Shown here piece after piece: positions 1 through 7,679 of a DNA stretch of 64,000 nucleotides (its first letter is position 1; every line of letters starts with the position of its first letter). Source of the DNA: Haladaptatus salinisoli. GTDB lineage: Archaea > Halobacteriota > Halobacteria > Halobacteriales > Haladaptataceae. Both the position numbers and the translations under genes were made by a program. The DNA lies in assembly GCF_020614375.1 (NCBI RefSeq), contig NZ_CP085327.1:1600823-1664822 (forward strand). Direction: 5' to 3'. Below the pieces are notes generated by a model. That model saw only the letters and a program-made list of their open reading frames with translations, had not been told where the DNA came from and made no database searches.

Positions 1-181
1 GGCCGAGGCTGGCGCTGTCGGCGAACATGTGAACCGCGTCCGCGAGGAGGGTGAGCGACCCGCTGTAGACGGCCCCGAGGAGTTCGACGACGAGGAAGAC
101 GGTGTTGATGGCCAGCGCGAGCGTCAGCGCGCGAACGCTGGCGTCGCCGCGGTCGTGGCCGGCGTCGTGGTCGTGGGCCAT
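1..181 (-). CDS. CDF-family cation efflux protein, N-terminal part (runs off left edge)
   Basis: Sixty N-terminal codons of a cation diffusion facilitator, a proton-driven exporter of Zn/Cd/Co/Mn. The visible protein begins with a His/Asp-rich stretch (MAHDHDAGHDRGD), then a first membrane helix (about residues 18-38) and the start of a second. That second helix carries the family H-x-x-x-D metal site, read as HMFADS. ATG is at 179-181. A TTAAG box at 204-209 lies about 26 nt upstream, so the transcript is probably leaderless. The rest of the gene, including the second Asp/His metal site and the cytoplasmic domain, lies outside the window. A heavy-metal P-type ATPase lies 0.7 kb away on the same strand. 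Metal specificity cannot be read from this fragment. Confidence 0.85.
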   Translation of the reverse strand, partial: MAHDHDAGHDRGDASVRALTLALAINTVFLVVELLGAVYSGSLTLLADAVHMFADSASLG

Positions 182-283
182 CGGCGGAGGGTACGGGGCG
201 CAGCTTAACAGTAGTGGCGGCAATCGGAAGAGGACTCGGCGGTTGGCGGCGCGATGCGGTAGTCGGCGACCGAATCGGCGAAC

Positions 284-808
284 TCAGCAGATGGCGTAGA
301 CGACTTGAACCCCGTCGTCCCGAACCGTCACGTGAGCACTGCCGTAACATTTGCTCGTCCGGATGGTCGCGCAGCCACGGCGCGGCGAGTTCGTCGTGGG
401 GGCTCCGGTCGTCGCAGAGTCGACCAGTTCGCCGCAGACGGAGAACGCCTCGACGCCGTCGGGGTCGGCCTGCTTCAGATTGTACGCGCGGACGCCGCCT
501 CCCGACGAGAGTTCGTGCGTCTCGTCGTACGCCGTCTCGCCGGTCTCCTCCCGGACGACTCGGAGGCGGACGACTCTAGCATCGTCGCTCTCGTTCCGGA
601 GGGTGATCGCGTGGTCGGGATCGGGCGTGTTCGAGGCCGCGGACAGCCAATCGTCGGTCGTCGTCTCGTCGACGGCGGTCGTGTCGTCGGACGTGGTCGT
701 GTCGTCGGTGCCCGGCCCGCCGATACCGGTCGGGTCGCTCACGCACCCGGCGGTTACCAACGCGCCCCCGATAGCGGCGAGGACGGAGCGGCGTTTCGGT
801 TCGTGCAT
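284..808 (-). CDS. Tat-exported lipoprotein of unknown function
   Basis: 174 residues. The N-terminus has a twin-arginine motif (KRRSVLA), a short hydrophobic segment and a lipobox ending VTAGC with the lipidated Cys at residue 22: the usual haloarchaeal Tat lipoprotein arrangement. Residues 23-60 are a Thr/Asp/Ser-rich linker. The folded part (about 65-174) is beta-rich by appearance and has four Cys (in VCGEL, RGCAT, SKCYG and the final C) that could pair outside the cell. I recognise no domain. It sits between the CDF transporter and the P-type ATPase on the same strand, so a metal-related envelope role is possible but unproven; there are no His-rich motifs to support it. Confidence 0.75.
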   Translation of the reverse strand: MHEPKRRSVLAAIGGALVTAGCVSDPTGIGGPGTDDTTTSDDTTAVDETTTDDWLSAASNTPDPDHAITLRNESDDARVVRLRVVREETGETAYDETHELSSGGGVRAYNLKQADPDGVEAFSVCGELVDSATTGAPTTNSPRRGCATIRTSKCYGSAHVTVRDDGVQVVYAIC

Positions 809-900
809 ACGCCGTGAAAATTCGCGCTCGGGAATAAGTCTTCTATAGGTTCAAACGGCTCTTTGCGTTACGTCGACGGAGGCGAACCGACGGCGGGGTT

Positions 901-3381
901 TCACTCGTCGTCGGGACTGACGCCGGCCAACCGCATCGCGTTGCTCGTCACGCCGAGGCTCATGCCCATGTCGCCGACGACGATGGCGTGGACGACGGTG
1001 ACGAGGCCGAGCGGCGCGCCGACCGCGAGCACCGCCTTCACCGCGAGACTCGTCCAGATGTTCTGGCGGATGACGCGATTGGCCTTCCGGGCGAGATTCC
1101 GCAGGTAGGGAAGTTTTCCGAGGTCGTCGCCCATCAGCGCCACGTCGGCCGTCTCGATGGCGGTGTCGGTGCCCGCCGCGCCCATGGCGATGCCGACCGT
1201 CGCGGCGGCCATCGCGGGGGCGTCGTTGATGCCGTCGCCGACCATCGCGACGCCGCCGTCGGCGAGTTCCTCGACGGCGGCGACCTTCTCCTCCGGCAGG
1301 AGTTCGGCGCGGTACTCGTCCACGCCGACCCGCTCCGCGATGGTGCGTGCGGTTCCCTCGTTGTCGCCCGTGAGCATGACCACGCGGGAGACGCCGAGGT
1401 CGCGGAGGCGCGCGACCGCCTCGCCGGCACCGTCGCGCACCTCGTCCGCGACGGCGACGACCCCCTCCAGTTCGTCCTCCGTGCCGACGATGACCACGGT
1501 CTTTCCGTCCCGCTGGAAGCGCGGGACGACCTCCGAGAGCAGGTCGAGGCAGTCGTCCCGACCGTCGCAGATGCTCTCGGTTTCGAGCGAGTCCCCGTCC
1601 GCCTCCTCGCCGACCACCATCCCGCCGTCCGTCGTCAGGTGGGTGTGTTCGAGGTCGAAGCCCAACTCGGCGAAGAGCGCCGGTTTCCCGGCGTAGTGGG
1701 TCGCGCCGTCCAGGTCGGCGCGGACGCCCTTCCCCGTCAGGCTCTCGAAGTCGGACACCTCGCTCTCCTCGACGCCCCGCTCGCGGGCGTAGTCGACGAT
1801 GGACTCCGCGATGGGGTGCTCGCTCCGGTGTTCGAGGCTGCGGGCGCACCCGAGCACGTCGTCCTCGTCGTTTCCGTTGAGCGGAACGACGTCGGTGACG
1901 GTCAGTTCCCCTTTCGTCAGCGTCCCGGTCTTGTCGAGGGCCACGGCGTCGAGTTCGCCCATCGCTTCGAGGTGGTCGCCGCCCTTGACGAGGACCCCGT
2001 TTCGCGCCGCGCTGGTGATACCCGAGACGACGCTGACGGGCGTGCTGATGACGAACGCGCAGGGACAGGCGACGACGAGCAGGGTGAGACCGCGGACGAA
2101 CCACTCCTCGAATGCCTCGCCGAACAAGAGGGGCGGAACCGCGGCGGTGAGGACGGCGCCCGCGACGACCACGGGCGTGTAGTAGCTCGCGAAACGGTCG
2201 ACGAACTGCTCGTGTTCGGTCCGGTTGCTCTCGGCGTCCTCCACCAGTTCCACGATGTGCGAGAGCGTCGAGTCGCTCGCCTTCGCGGTCGTTTCGACTT
2301 CGAGGTACCCCTCCTCGTTCACCGTGCCGGCGTACACCTCGTCGCCCTCGCTCTTCTCGACCGGGACGCTCTCGCCCGTGATGGGCGCCTGATTGACCGA
2401 ACTCGTCCCTTCGCGCACGTCGCCGTCGACCGGAATCTTCTCGCCGGGGCGGACCACCACGGTGTCGCCGACCCGAACCTCCTCGACGGGAACCGTCTCC
2501 TCGTCGCCGTCCCGGCGCACGGTCGCCGTGTCGGGCGAGAGGTCGACGAGTTCGCGCAGGGAGTTGCGGGCGCGGTCCATCGAGAAGCGTTCCAGCAGTT
2601 CGGCGACGCTGAACAGCACCGCCAGCGTCGCGGCTTCGAAGTACAGGCCGACCGCGATCGCGCCGACGATTCCGGCGGCCATCAGCAGGTCGATGTCGAG
2701 GCTGGCGTTCTTCGCGGAGTAGTAACCGTTTCGAACGACCGCCTGCCCGCCGACGGCGGCGGCGGCGAGAAAGCCCACGTCCGCGACGGTGAACGTCCGA
2801 CCGAGGGCGGCGAAGAGGTCGGCGTTCGCGGCGGGCAGCAGGAACTCGACGAAAAGCGCGCCGAGGAGGAAGGCCGCCCCGGCCCACGTCTTCAACGCGC
2901 GAGCGCTCGTCCACACCGCCCGCGACGACTCGACCGCCGGTTCGTCGTCGGTCGATACGTCGGACACGTCGTAGCCCGCGCCCTCCACCGCCTTCACGAG
3001 GTCGTCGCGGGAGGCGTCCGTGGCGGTGACGACGACCCGGCCCGACGCGGGTTGGGCGTCGAACCCCTCGACGCCGGGAACGTCGCCCAGCGCGTTCTCG
3101 ACCTTCCCGGCGCAGGACGGGCAGTCCATCTCGGGGACCGAGAGGGTCTCCGTCCGCGCGTCGACCACGTCGTAGCCCGCGCTCTCGACGGCGGCGCGAA
3201 CGTCGGCGGCGTCGGCCGTCTCGGAGTCGAAGGTGACCACGAGTCGGCCGGCCGCGACCTGCGCGTCCGTCTCGGTGACCCCGTCGACGGACTCGACGCT
3301 CGCGGTGACCTTTCCGGCGCAGGACGGACAGTCCATCTCGGGAACCGATAGACGAAGCGTCTCCGTCCGATTGTCGCTCAT
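901..3381 (-). CDS. zntA: Heavy-metal P1B-type ATPase, Zn/Cd/Pb type
   Basis: 826 residues. ATP-driven export of a soft divalent metal across the cytoplasmic membrane. Two N-terminal HMA domains each carry MDCPSCAGK (Cys pairs at about 18/21 and 87/90). Then come membrane helices, the actuator TGES (335-338), the ion-site CPC (439-441), the phosphorylation motif DKTGT (483-487) and the hinge GDGINDAP. The last membrane pair has N...K in NIWTSLAVK and D-M-G near 804-806. Those signatures fit the Zn/Cd/Pb subgroup (P1B-2) rather than the copper subgroup, which carries YN and MxxSS motifs. The nucleotide-binding region has an acidic insertion around 595-625 (EADGDSLETESICDGRDDC) with a Cys pair that could bind metal. 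ATG at 3381 has a TTATTAA box at 3406-3412. Confidence 0.93.
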   Translation of the reverse strand: MSDNRTETLRLSVPEMDCPSCAGKVTASVESVDGVTETDAQVAAGRLVVTFDSETADAADVRAAVESAGYDVVDARTETLSVPEMDCPSCAGKVENALGDVPGVEGFDAQPASGRVVVTATDASRDDLVKAVEGAGYDVSDVSTDDEPAVESSRAVWTSARALKTWAGAAFLLGALFVEFLLPAANADLFAALGRTFTVADVGFLAAAAVGGQAVVRNGYYSAKNASLDIDLLMAAGIVGAIAVGLYFEAATLAVLFSVAELLERFSMDRARNSLRELVDLSPDTATVRRDGDEETVPVEEVRVGDTVVVRPGEKIPVDGDVREGTSSVNQAPITGESVPVEKSEGDEVYAGTVNEEGYLEVETTAKASDSTLSHIVELVEDAESNRTEHEQFVDRFASYYTPVVVAGAVLTAAVPPLLFGEAFEEWFVRGLTLLVVACPCAFVISTPVSVVSGITSAARNGVLVKGGDHLEAMGELDAVALDKTGTLTKGELTVTDVVPLNGNDEDDVLGCARSLEHRSEHPIAESIVDYARERGVEESEVSDFESLTGKGVRADLDGATHYAGKPALFAELGFDLEHTHLTTDGGMVVGEEADGDSLETESICDGRDDCLDLLSEVVPRFQRDGKTVVIVGTEDELEGVVAVADEVRDGAGEAVARLRDLGVSRVVMLTGDNEGTARTIAERVGVDEYRAELLPEEKVAAVEELADGGVAMVGDGINDAPAMAAATVGIAMGAAGTDTAIETADVALMGDDLGKLPYLRNLARKANRVIRQNIWTSLAVKAVLAVGAPLGLVTVVHAIVVGDMGMSLGVTSNAMRLAGVSPDDE

Positions 3382-3405
3382 CGGACGAACCTACTCGCCG
3401 GAGCG

Positions 3406-3412
3406 TTATTAA
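3406..3412 (-). promoter_or_regulatory. TATA-like box of the P1B ATPase gene
   Basis: TTAATAA on the minus strand, centred about 28 nt before the ATG at 3381. This is the normal spacing for a leaderless haloarchaeal transcript. Confidence 0.5.
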
Positions 3413-3448
3413 TCGCTCTGCCAGAAAACGGGGTTTGACTAGGAGTCT

Positions 3449-3477
3449 CTAGTAAATAAGGGGTTATTATTTACTAG
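3449..3477. promoter_or_regulatory. Perfect 11-bp inverted repeat, putative metal-regulator operator
   Basis: CTAGTAAATAA (3449-3459), a 7-nt spacer GGGGTTA, and its exact complement TTATTTACTAG (3467-3477). A third copy of the tip, ACTAG, is at 3438-3442, so ACTAG/CTAGT occurs three times. The element is AT-rich in a GC-rich background and lies about 37-65 nt upstream of the ATPase TATA box. ArsR/SmtB and MerR regulators of metal ATPases bind repeats of this kind, but no regulator gene is in the window and the assignment is inference. Confidence 0.5.
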
Positions 3478-3581
3478 GCCGGTCGGTGCGCCGGGGCGTC
3501 GGTACCCACGAGACGAGCGTTTCGTATCGTACAATCGTCACTTTAAACCGTTTAATCGGTTATTGTACCGTTGAAAACGGA

Positions 3582-3601
3582 AACGATGGCGAACCATCGT
3601 T
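3582..3601. repeat. 8-bp hairpin
   Basis: AACGATGG (3582-3589), loop CGAA, CCATCGTT (3594-3601): a perfect stem with a tetraloop. It overlaps one possible ATG (3586) of the small ORF that follows. It could end a transcript from the left, occlude translation, or be an operator. Confidence 0.4.
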
Positions 3602-3735
3602 CTCACTTATTGAGGTTGGTATCGATGCACGAACCGGGCAGCATGAGGCACATCAAAGCAGGAGCGGGCCTGGCGGTGGTTCTGATCGAACTACTCGCCG
3701 TGGTCGCGTTACTGGCGCTCGCGTTCGGCATATGA
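3586..3735 (+). CDS. Possible small single-helix membrane protein
   Basis: A 49-codon frame (ATG 3586) with in-frame internal ATGs at 3625 (36 aa) and 3643 (30 aa). The C-terminal half is one hydrophobic helix: AGLAVVLIELLAVVALLAL, ending AFGI, preceded by basic/polar residues (MRHIKAGAG), which is a typical membrane insertion pattern. A CTTTAAACC box at 3541-3549 would start a transcript near 3570. The stop is 5 bp from the 3' end of the convergent RNase P RNA. It is too short for composition to be decisive and I recognise no family, so the call rests on the hydrophobic pattern and the promoter-like box only. Confidence 0.35.
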   Translation: MANHRSHLLRLVSMHEPGSMRHIKAGAGLAVVLIELLAVVALLALAFGI

Positions 3736-3740
3736 AAAGC

Positions 3741-4090
3741 GGCTGAGGGGAGTAAGCCCCCTTCTGTTCGGCCCGGCATTCGGCTGAGCGTCCGCACCGC
3801 GGCCGGAGACCGGCCGTGTCCGAGCTACCAAGCGGTGCGGACTTGCACCGGCAAGGATTCGCCGTTCCATCCCTTCTTCGCAGTCGTCCCTCGGTGGGTT
3901 AACTCCCTCCCCTTGCGGGTCGGTTCGCGCACCGCATCGGTCGTGCGAAGTGGTCTCGTTTCTGTTCCAGAGCCAGCGGTCTCCCGCTCCGGACTTGCGC
4001 CCGGTTGCCTGCCCGGACGGTGGGGGGACTTTCCTCACGTGGGTGTCGGTAACCGACACCGTGAACCGCGGGAACCGGGCTCCCTCTGCC
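3741..4090 (-). ncRNA. rnpB: RNase P RNA (archaeal type A)
   Basis: The catalytic RNA of RNase P, which removes tRNA 5' leaders. The minus strand holds the near-universal GAGGAAAGTC (4036 down to 4027) and, at the 3' end, the conserved ACAGAAGGGGGCTTACTC (3767 down to 3750). The predicted ends pair as helix P1: GGC-A-GAGGG (4090-4082) with CCCTC-A-GCC (3749-3741), leaving one A-A mismatch. That sets both ends and a length of about 350 nt. Other recognisable parts are GACCGATGCGGTGCG and the GCAAGTCCGGAGCGGGAGAC region. It carries no protein; ATG-starting frames across it are chance. A TTTAAG-type box lies 27 nt before the predicted 5' end. Confidence 0.95.
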
Positions 4091-4110
4091 GTAGTAAGCT
4101 AGCCCACAGA

Positions 4111-4120
4111 CGCGTTTAAG
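4111..4120 (-). promoter_or_regulatory. TATA-like box of rnpB
   Basis: CTTAAACGCG on the minus strand, about 25-28 nt upstream of the RNA 5' end inferred from P1 pairing. Position and sequence agree with a haloarchaeal core promoter. Confidence 0.6.
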
Positions 4121-4208
4121 CCGTTCGGTCCGCGCGGTCACGGGGGCTTAAAGACGGCCAGATTGAAGGGAAGCGTTGAAGATGCTTCTGTGCATAAGGG
4201 TAGTCTGT

Positions 4209-4811
4209 ATGTCTGAGGCACAGGCAGTTACCCTCACCTACGAGGATGGCACGCGCGCGGTCGAACTCGCACGGGAGGCGGTCACTTCGTACGTAATCAA
4301 CGGGCAGCGTGAACAACCCGGCAGCATGCGGGAAGCGTTCTACGCTCGAACCGGCGTCTTCGTTCGACTGGAGTCAACCCGTGGGCGCGGAAGCCTGCGC
4401 GGGTGTGCCGGTGCCTACGAGACGAGCGAACAGTTGGGTCACGCGATAGTCGATTCGGCCATCGCGGCGGCCAGCGGGGACTCCTGCGGGTCGGAAGTCG
4501 AACCGGCAGAGTTGTCGAATCTCAACATCTCGGTGTTCATCGTCGAGAACACGGTGTTAACCGACGACCCCGCGAACGACATCAAACCGGGACGCCACGG
4601 CGTCGCCGTCGAAGGACGCGGCCAGCAGGCGTGGATGTACCCTACCCTGCCCGTCGAGCACAACTGGAGCGTGTTCGAGTACCTCGACCGCACCTGCCGC
4701 AAGGCCGGTCTCCCCCACGGCGCGTGGGAGGACGACGACGTGTTCGTCACCCTCGTCGACGGGCCGGTGTTCCGCGAGCGCGAACCCGAAGGGAGCATCG
4801 AACGGCTCTAA
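4209..4811 (+). CDS. AMMECR1-domain protein (TIGR00296-type)
   Basis: 200 residues from the ATG at 4209 (MSEAQAVTLTYEDG). An in-frame ATG further upstream would add an unlikely hydrophobic leader. The AMMECR1 family is conserved from archaea to humans; its biochemical role is unresolved, though a nucleic-acid or redox role has been suggested. The family hallmark LRGCAG, preceded by the charged RGRGS stretch, is at about residues 62-67, and the AGLPHGAWEDDDV and FREREPEG segments near the end are also typical. The gene is divergent from rnpB. A CTTAAAG box at 4147-4153 would give a leader of about 30 nt. It converges on the nicotinate phosphoribosyltransferase gene, whose 3' end it overlaps by 4 bp. 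Confidence 0.88.
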   Translation: MSEAQAVTLTYEDGTRAVELAREAVTSYVINGQREQPGSMREAFYARTGVFVRLESTRGRGSLRGCAGAYETSEQLGHAIVDSAIAAASGDSCGSEVEPAELSNLNISVFIVENTVLTDDPANDIKPGRHGVAVEGRGQQAWMYPTLPVEHNWSVFEYLDRTCRKAGLPHGAWEDDDVFVTLVDGPVFREREPEGSIERL

Positions 4812-5953
4812 TCTCCGAACCCAACTGCCGCCGCGTCGTCGCCGGCACGCCGGGCCGCATCGTCCACGGCGAACTCCCGCACGAGTTCGCCGTCGCGGAG
4901 GAGCGGTTGTAGCAGCGGTTCACCCTCCGCGTCGTGGCGCGCGAGACCGACGTGATGGCCGCCGTCCGCCGTGCGATACGCCTGTTTCCTGCCCGAGAGT
5001 TTCCCGCGCTTCGACACCGGTTCGCCGTCGACCTCCACGATGTCGAGCGCGAAGTCGACGGGGTCCGCGTTGCTGATGTAACTGCCGACGCCGAAGCCGT
5101 CCGCCACGTCGCGGAGTTCGCGGAGTTCGTTCGGGCCGAGGCCGCCGCTGGCGAAGATGCCCACGTCCTCGAAGCCGCGCGAATCGAGTTCCCAGCGAAG
5201 TTCGCGCAGTATGTGTCGGAAGTTTCCTCGGCGCGAACCGGTCGTGTCGATGCGAACGCTGTCGAGCGACTCGCCGAGCGCCGCCGCCGCGCGGAGCACC
5301 TCGTCTTTCTCGTCGGAGAACGTATCGCAGAGCGCCACCCGCGGCACGTCGTCGCCGACCGCGTCGTCGAACGCCCGCCACGCGTCCTCCTGATTTCCGT
5401 TGCCGAAACAGATGAGCAGCGCGTGGGGCATCGTTCCGCTAGCCTCCGCGTCGAGCAGTTCGCCCGCCGCGACGTGCGAGATTCCGTCCAACCCGGCGAC
5501 GAGCGCCGACCGCTCCACGACAGCGGCGATGGAGGGGTGGACGTGTCGCGCGCCGAAACTCAGTACGGTCGAGTCCGGGGCGGCGAGGCGCGTCTCGAGC
5601 GCGTTGGTCGCCATCCCCGAGGCGTGCGAGAGGAAGCCGAGCAAGGACGTTTCGTACCGCGCGAAGTCGAGGTAGCGCCCTTCGACGGTGAGCACCGGGC
5701 CGCCGTCGAACAGTCGTCCCTCTTCCATCGCGTCCACGTCGACGGGGAGCCCTTCGAGGAGGTGGGCCGCGTCTTTCACGCCGGAGAGCAGTTCGAACTC
5801 GCCGGTCGGGAACTGGTCGGCGGTCACTTCGGCGACGACGTTCGGATTCTTCCCCGCGGCTTCGAGCGTCGTCTCGGTGCGGAGGAAGTAGGCGTCCGTC
5901 GCGGTGCCGTCGCGGATGGCCGCCTCCGAGACCACGTCGAATCGGTCACTCAC
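4808..5953 (-). CDS. pncB: Nicotinate phosphoribosyltransferase
   Basis: 381 residues. Converts nicotinate and PRPP to nicotinate mononucleotide, the entry step of the Preiss-Handler NAD salvage route. Family features are RYLDFARYETSLLGFLSHASG (residues about 95-115), the FGARHVHPS segment and the C-terminal phosphate-site stretch IFASGGLGPNELRELRD. The chosen start is GTG 5953 (GTG AGT GAC, MSDRF), because AGGTGG lies just upstream at Shine-Dalgarno distance. A GTG three codons earlier (5962) overlaps that AGGTGG and is less likely. Nicotinamidase, which makes its substrate, lies 1.7 kb away, so both salvage enzymes are in the same neighbourhood. Confidence 0.88.
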   Translation of the reverse strand: MSDRFDVVSEAAIRDGTATDAYFLRTETTLEAAGKNPNVVAEVTADQFPTGEFELLSGVKDAAHLLEGLPVDVDAMEEGRLFDGGPVLTVEGRYLDFARYETSLLGFLSHASGMATNALETRLAAPDSTVLSFGARHVHPSIAAVVERSALVAGLDGISHVAAGELLDAEASGTMPHALLICFGNGNQEDAWRAFDDAVGDDVPRVALCDTFSDEKDEVLRAAAALGESLDSVRIDTTGSRRGNFRHILRELRWELDSRGFEDVGIFASGGLGPNELRELRDVADGFGVGSYISNADPVDFALDIVEVDGEPVSKRGKLSGRKQAYRTADGGHHVGLARHDAEGEPLLQPLLRDGELVREFAVDDAARRAGDDAAAVGFGD

Positions 5954-6052
5954 GCGAACCACCTGTCGTTCATGTGTAGAGGGTTCTCGTAGGAGAGCGA
6001 AAAAGCACCGGATTCGTCGAGCGAGAAAGCGGTCGAAACCCCGACCGCCGAG

Positions 6053-7558
6053 TCAGGCCTTCGGCGCCGCGCCGCTCCGCACGTCCGAGAGGTCGGAGAC
6101 GGTGGGCGCGTTCACGATGACGACGGTGTTGCCCCGCTGTTGGACGTAGAAGGCGTCGCCGAAGCCGGTCTTCGTCGGCATCGTCCACGTGTTCCGTCGG
6201 CCGTCGACTCGCTTCGCCTTCCGGTATTTCAGCAGTTTCTCGTAGGCCGCGACGAACTCCTTGGCGTCTTTCTTCGAGTCCCACTTCGTCTTGAAGACGT
6301 AGCCGGTCTCGTTCCGCTTCGCGTTGTCGTTCGTGTAGACGACTATCTTGTCGCCGTCCCAGCCCTCGGTGGGTTTACTTCGGTAGTTTAGCGGGTCGAA
6401 CTCGTCGAGACTCCGGCCGTTCCCCTTCGTGTTGAAGAACTGCTGGGCCGGGATGATCTGGGTGTTCCCCTGACTCTCGTAGTAGGGGTACATGAACATC
6501 GTGAAGAGGCCCGCTTCGCCGACTTCGCCGAAGTTCGGGCGGCCCTTCGGCTTCAGGCGCTTCCAACCGTTGCTCGTCCTGTCTCGCACCGTGACTTGGG
6601 CGGGTCTGTCGCTCCGATACTTCTTCGGGTGGATGACCTGCTCGGTGCTGGCGGGCGGGTTCTCGTAGAGGGCGTTGACGCCCTTCCAACCCCGATTTTC
6701 TCGTATCTGCTTCACGAACGGCGGTCCGTCGCTGTACGGTTGGTACTTGAGCAGGTACGGGCCGATGTTGGCGAGTTGGCCGCCGCCGACGTTCTGGCTT
6801 TTGTTCGGCGTGAGGCAGGTGCCTTTCCACTGGTTTTGACAGCGCTGTTTGTAGAGGTACTGGAGGTAGTTGCTGTCGCCTTCGATGAGGCCGTCGATGG
6901 CGTTGTGGCGTTCACGAGTGGACTGGTCGTAGGACCCGATGCCGAACTTCTGATCCTGTAGCGCGTGGAGCAGTTCGTGACCGAGCGTGAGTTCGTCCAT
7001 CTTCGGCGCACCGTTGTTGCTCGAGATAACCACGATGGACTTCTTTTTCGGGCTGTAGTAGCCACCGACGGACGTCCCGGAGTTTTTGCTCTGCACGGCG
7101 ACGGAGTCGGTCGATTCGCCGATCATCATCAGCGACTCGAACTTCACGTTGTCGAACAGTTGGCGCTTCGCGGGCGTCGTCTGGTTCGCCTGCTGCTTGC
7201 GGAACTGCTCGCGCGAGATGACCTTCACCGGAACCGGCTTCTCGAACTCCAGTTTCCGTATCTTCTCGACGCGAGCCATCGACCGGTTGACCACGGCGTC
7301 CATCTCGGAATCGTTCAGACCGTCGCCCCGAGTGACGTTGACAGTCTCGTTGTACCAGTAGCCGTTCTCCCAGCCGAGCACGTCGGAGTTCGGGTCGGGC
7401 GGATGAACGACCTCGGTCGGGCCGGACGCCGGGGCTCCGGGCGTCTGCGACGTTCCTGTTGTGCCGGGGTTGCTCGTCGTATCGCCCACGCCGGGAGCCT
7501 GCGAACAGCCGGCCAACACGAGCATCAGAGCGACCGCGACGACGGTTATTGTGCGCAT
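6053..7558 (-). CDS. Hvo_1808-type surface lipoprotein with HExxH metalloprotease motif
   Basis: About 501 residues from ATG 7558 (an in-frame ATG at 7573 would add five). The N-terminus MRTITVVAVALMLVLAGCSQ is a Sec-type lipoprotein signal with the Cys in LAGC. After a Gly/Ser/Thr/Pro linker there is a large extracellular domain. In it, GHELLHALQDQKFG is an H-E-x-x-H zinc-protease-like motif, preceded by YYSPKKKSIVVISSNN. The resemblance to the haloarchaeal family annotated as Hvo_1808 surface protein is from memory of its overall pattern. The motif suggests a membrane-anchored zinc metalloprotease; no third zinc ligand can be assigned with certainty. It lies divergently from pncA, and a shared pathway is not implied. 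Confidence 0.75.
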   Translation of the reverse strand: MRTITVVAVALMLVLAGCSQAPGVGDTTSNPGTTGTSQTPGAPASGPTEVVHPPDPNSDVLGWENGYWYNETVNVTRGDGLNDSEMDAVVNRSMARVEKIRKLEFEKPVPVKVISREQFRKQQANQTTPAKRQLFDNVKFESLMMIGESTDSVAVQSKNSGTSVGGYYSPKKKSIVVISSNNGAPKMDELTLGHELLHALQDQKFGIGSYDQSTRERHNAIDGLIEGDSNYLQYLYKQRCQNQWKGTCLTPNKSQNVGGGQLANIGPYLLKYQPYSDGPPFVKQIRENRGWKGVNALYENPPASTEQVIHPKKYRSDRPAQVTVRDRTSNGWKRLKPKGRPNFGEVGEAGLFTMFMYPYYESQGNTQIIPAQQFFNTKGNGRSLDEFDPLNYRSKPTEGWDGDKIVVYTNDNAKRNETGYVFKTKWDSKKDAKEFVAAYEKLLKYRKAKRVDGRRNTWTMPTKTGFGDAFYVQQRGNTVVIVNAPTVSDLSDVRSGAAPKA

Positions 7559-7679
7559 TCCTGTGGACGACAACAGGAACTACTGTGTAAAAAAGGTCGT
7601 GAAAGAAGAGCGGAACGTTACGTACGATGCGTCGACGGCCTACGAAACCGTTTCCTACGAACCGACCGTAGCGTCGGAC

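Noticed and set aside
851..2914. Second long minus-strand frame (687 codons) shifted from the ATPase frame
   Set aside because: Translation is almost pure Arg/Gly/Asp, typical of the wrong frame of a GC-rich gene.
988..3351. Long antisense open frame (787 codons) across the ATPase gene
   Set aside because: The minus-strand frame has all P1B ATPase motifs. The antisense frame is a GC-bias by-product: low-complexity Arg/Asp/Val-rich translation with no domain.
3709..4059. Protein-coding frames across the RNase P RNA
   Set aside because: The region matches rnpB by conserved motifs and P1 pairing; the frames are chance.
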